This document shows positions 5,300-5,935 of a DNA stretch of 5,935 nt, one piece after another. A model generated the notes under the pieces. That model searched no databases. It was not told the DNA's origin and saw only the letters and a list, made by a program, of their open reading frames with translations. How positions within the stretch are numbered: the first letter of the stretch is position 1; the number at the start of each line of letters is the position of its first letter. Both the position numbers and the translations under genes were made by a program. The DNA lies in assembly GCA_946644025.1 (NCBI GenBank), contig CAMPCG010000191.1, forward strand, positions 1 through 5,935, given 5' to 3'. The stretch comes from an uncultured Prevotellaceae bacterium. Lineage in GTDB: Bacteria > Bacteroidota > Bacteroidia > Bacteroidales > Bacteroidaceae.

Positions 5300-5935
5300 T
5301 TATTTGAGGTATTGCTGCAGCTTCTTACTGGTGGCCGGAGCATGGGCCAGGAGTAGGCTGTTGACGAAGAGCACGTCGGTAATCTGGTGCTCGCGGGCAT
5401 AGCGAATGACGTTCTGCGTGAAGTAGCGGCAGTCCACGACATGAATCTCTTGGAACGAGCCGAAGAGGAACGACGCCAGCGCATTGCCAAAGCTGTCTTT
5501 GAGCAGGAGCAGCCGTCGTCCGTTCTGCGTGGAGGTGGTGACGGTCGTGGTGTTGAGGTCGCCGCCCATGAAGGTGCTGTAGGCCATCGGGCTACCGTCG
5601 TCGTAGTGGCGGAAGAAGTCGCAGTCCTCTCGCGGCAGGGCCTTGATGGCCTTGTGGCGGCCGCGCCCCACGGAGGTGTAGCGCACACAGCTGGATTGGT
5701 AGTCCACCGTGCGCGGACGGTAATAGACGAAGTCCTCGGGCACACGGCCCACGCTCTCGTCGCGGGAGAATTTTGCCATCGTGCCCACGAAATTGCGCAC
5801 CACACAGCTGTCGTAGTCGCTGAGCGGCAGGAACGCCACGCCGGCCTCGCGGGCAAAGGCCTCGGCAGCATAGTAGGCCCCCAGCGGAGCCCAGTGGTGG
5901 TCGGTGCGCAGGTAGATGTCCTCGTCGGTGTGCTG
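5300..5935 (-). CDS. Second DHHW-family protein, paralogue of its neighbour (partial, 5' end outside window)
   Basis: The frame is open to the right edge, giving the last 211 residues of a longer protein; a GTG at 5839 is internal. The visible part begins HTDEDIYLRTDHHWAPLGAYYAA, with DHHW at residues 12-15 of the fragment. It continues through PEDFVYY, TFMGGD and NGRRLLLLKDSFGNA, where the likely catalytic serine is fragment residue 148. The end is ITDVLFVNSLLLAH...LQQYLK. It aligns along its whole length with residues 229 to about 425 of the adjacent gene and lacks that gene's long polar C-terminal tail. The two genes are co-directional and 44 bases apart, so they are probably co-transcribed. 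In related Bacteroidetes such pairs tend to follow an MBOAT acyltransferase gene, which would lie to the right of this window. Role inferred: polysaccharide O-acetylation in the envelope. Confidence 0.88.
   Translation of the reverse strand, partial: QHTDEDIYLRTDHHWAPLGAYYAAEAFAREAGVAFLPLSDYDSCVVRNFVGTMAKFSRDESVGRVPEDFVYYRPRTVDYQSSCVRYTSVGRGRHKAIKALPREDCDFFRHYDDGSPMAYSTFMGGDLNTTTVTTSTQNGRRLLLLKDSFGNALASFLFGSFQEIHVVDCRYFTQNVIRYAREHQITDVLFVNSLLLAHAPATSKKLQQYLK
5889..5924. repeat. 36-bp direct repeat, copy 2 (DHHW motif region)
   Basis: Identical to 4537-4572. It lies in the second DHHW paralogue and encodes the same motif. Confidence 0.8.

Noticed and set aside
3891..5402. Long plus-strand open frame opposite the DHHW genes (503 codons)
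   Set aside because: It spans the first DHHW gene, the gap and part of the second, and has a Val/Gly/His/Glu-biased composition with no motif. The DHHW frames carry clear family motifs.
5300..5839. Second DHHW gene as a complete short gene starting at GTG 5839
   Set aside because: The frame continues upstream to the window edge and encodes the family-defining DHHW segment, so the gene is merely cut by the window.

Overview
This window looks like a piece of a Bacteroidales chromosome, most likely Prevotella or a close relative. The reasons are a Bacteroidetes-type promoter (TTG, about 20 bases, then TAnnTTTG) at 1393-1423, start codons without a clear Shine-Dalgarno sequence, the gene families present (KorAB, an OmpH-like lipoprotein, an NhaD-family transporter, tandem DHHW proteins), and GC-rich genes separated by AT-rich gaps that carry short tandem repeats. 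The genus is inference from overall character, not from a marker gene.

Left part (1-1284, + strand): the 3' end of korA and the complete korB, the two subunits of 2-oxoglutarate (2-oxoacid):ferredoxin oxidoreductase, 16 bases apart and clearly one transcription unit. A long inverted repeat made of AAAAGTTG octamers follows korB and may end the transcript. A well-formed promoter then drives a 64-residue single-pass membrane protein (1456-1650). After it come four octamer repeats that end exactly at the ATG of an OmpH/Skp-like periplasmic lipoprotein (1719-2330).

Middle (2331-3851, + strand): a 150-base gap largely filled by eleven copies of an 8-bp repeat, then a 456-residue NhaD-family membrane transporter whose second family signature is unusual.

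Right part (3795-5935, - strand): two adjacent paralogous DHHW-family proteins, related to AlgX/AlgJ-type SGNH-fold O-acetylation proteins of the cell envelope. The second runs off the window. They probably belong to an operon that starts to the right, where an MBOAT acyltransferase would be the usual partner, although none is visible here. The first DHHW gene runs tail to tail into the transporter gene and overlaps it by 57 bases.

The genes are ordinary core or envelope functions. I see no mobile element, CRISPR array, tRNA or rRNA. The least explained part is the intergenic DNA: three gaps carry tandem repeats with the same 8-bp period but two unrelated sequences, placed at a transcript end or directly before start codons.
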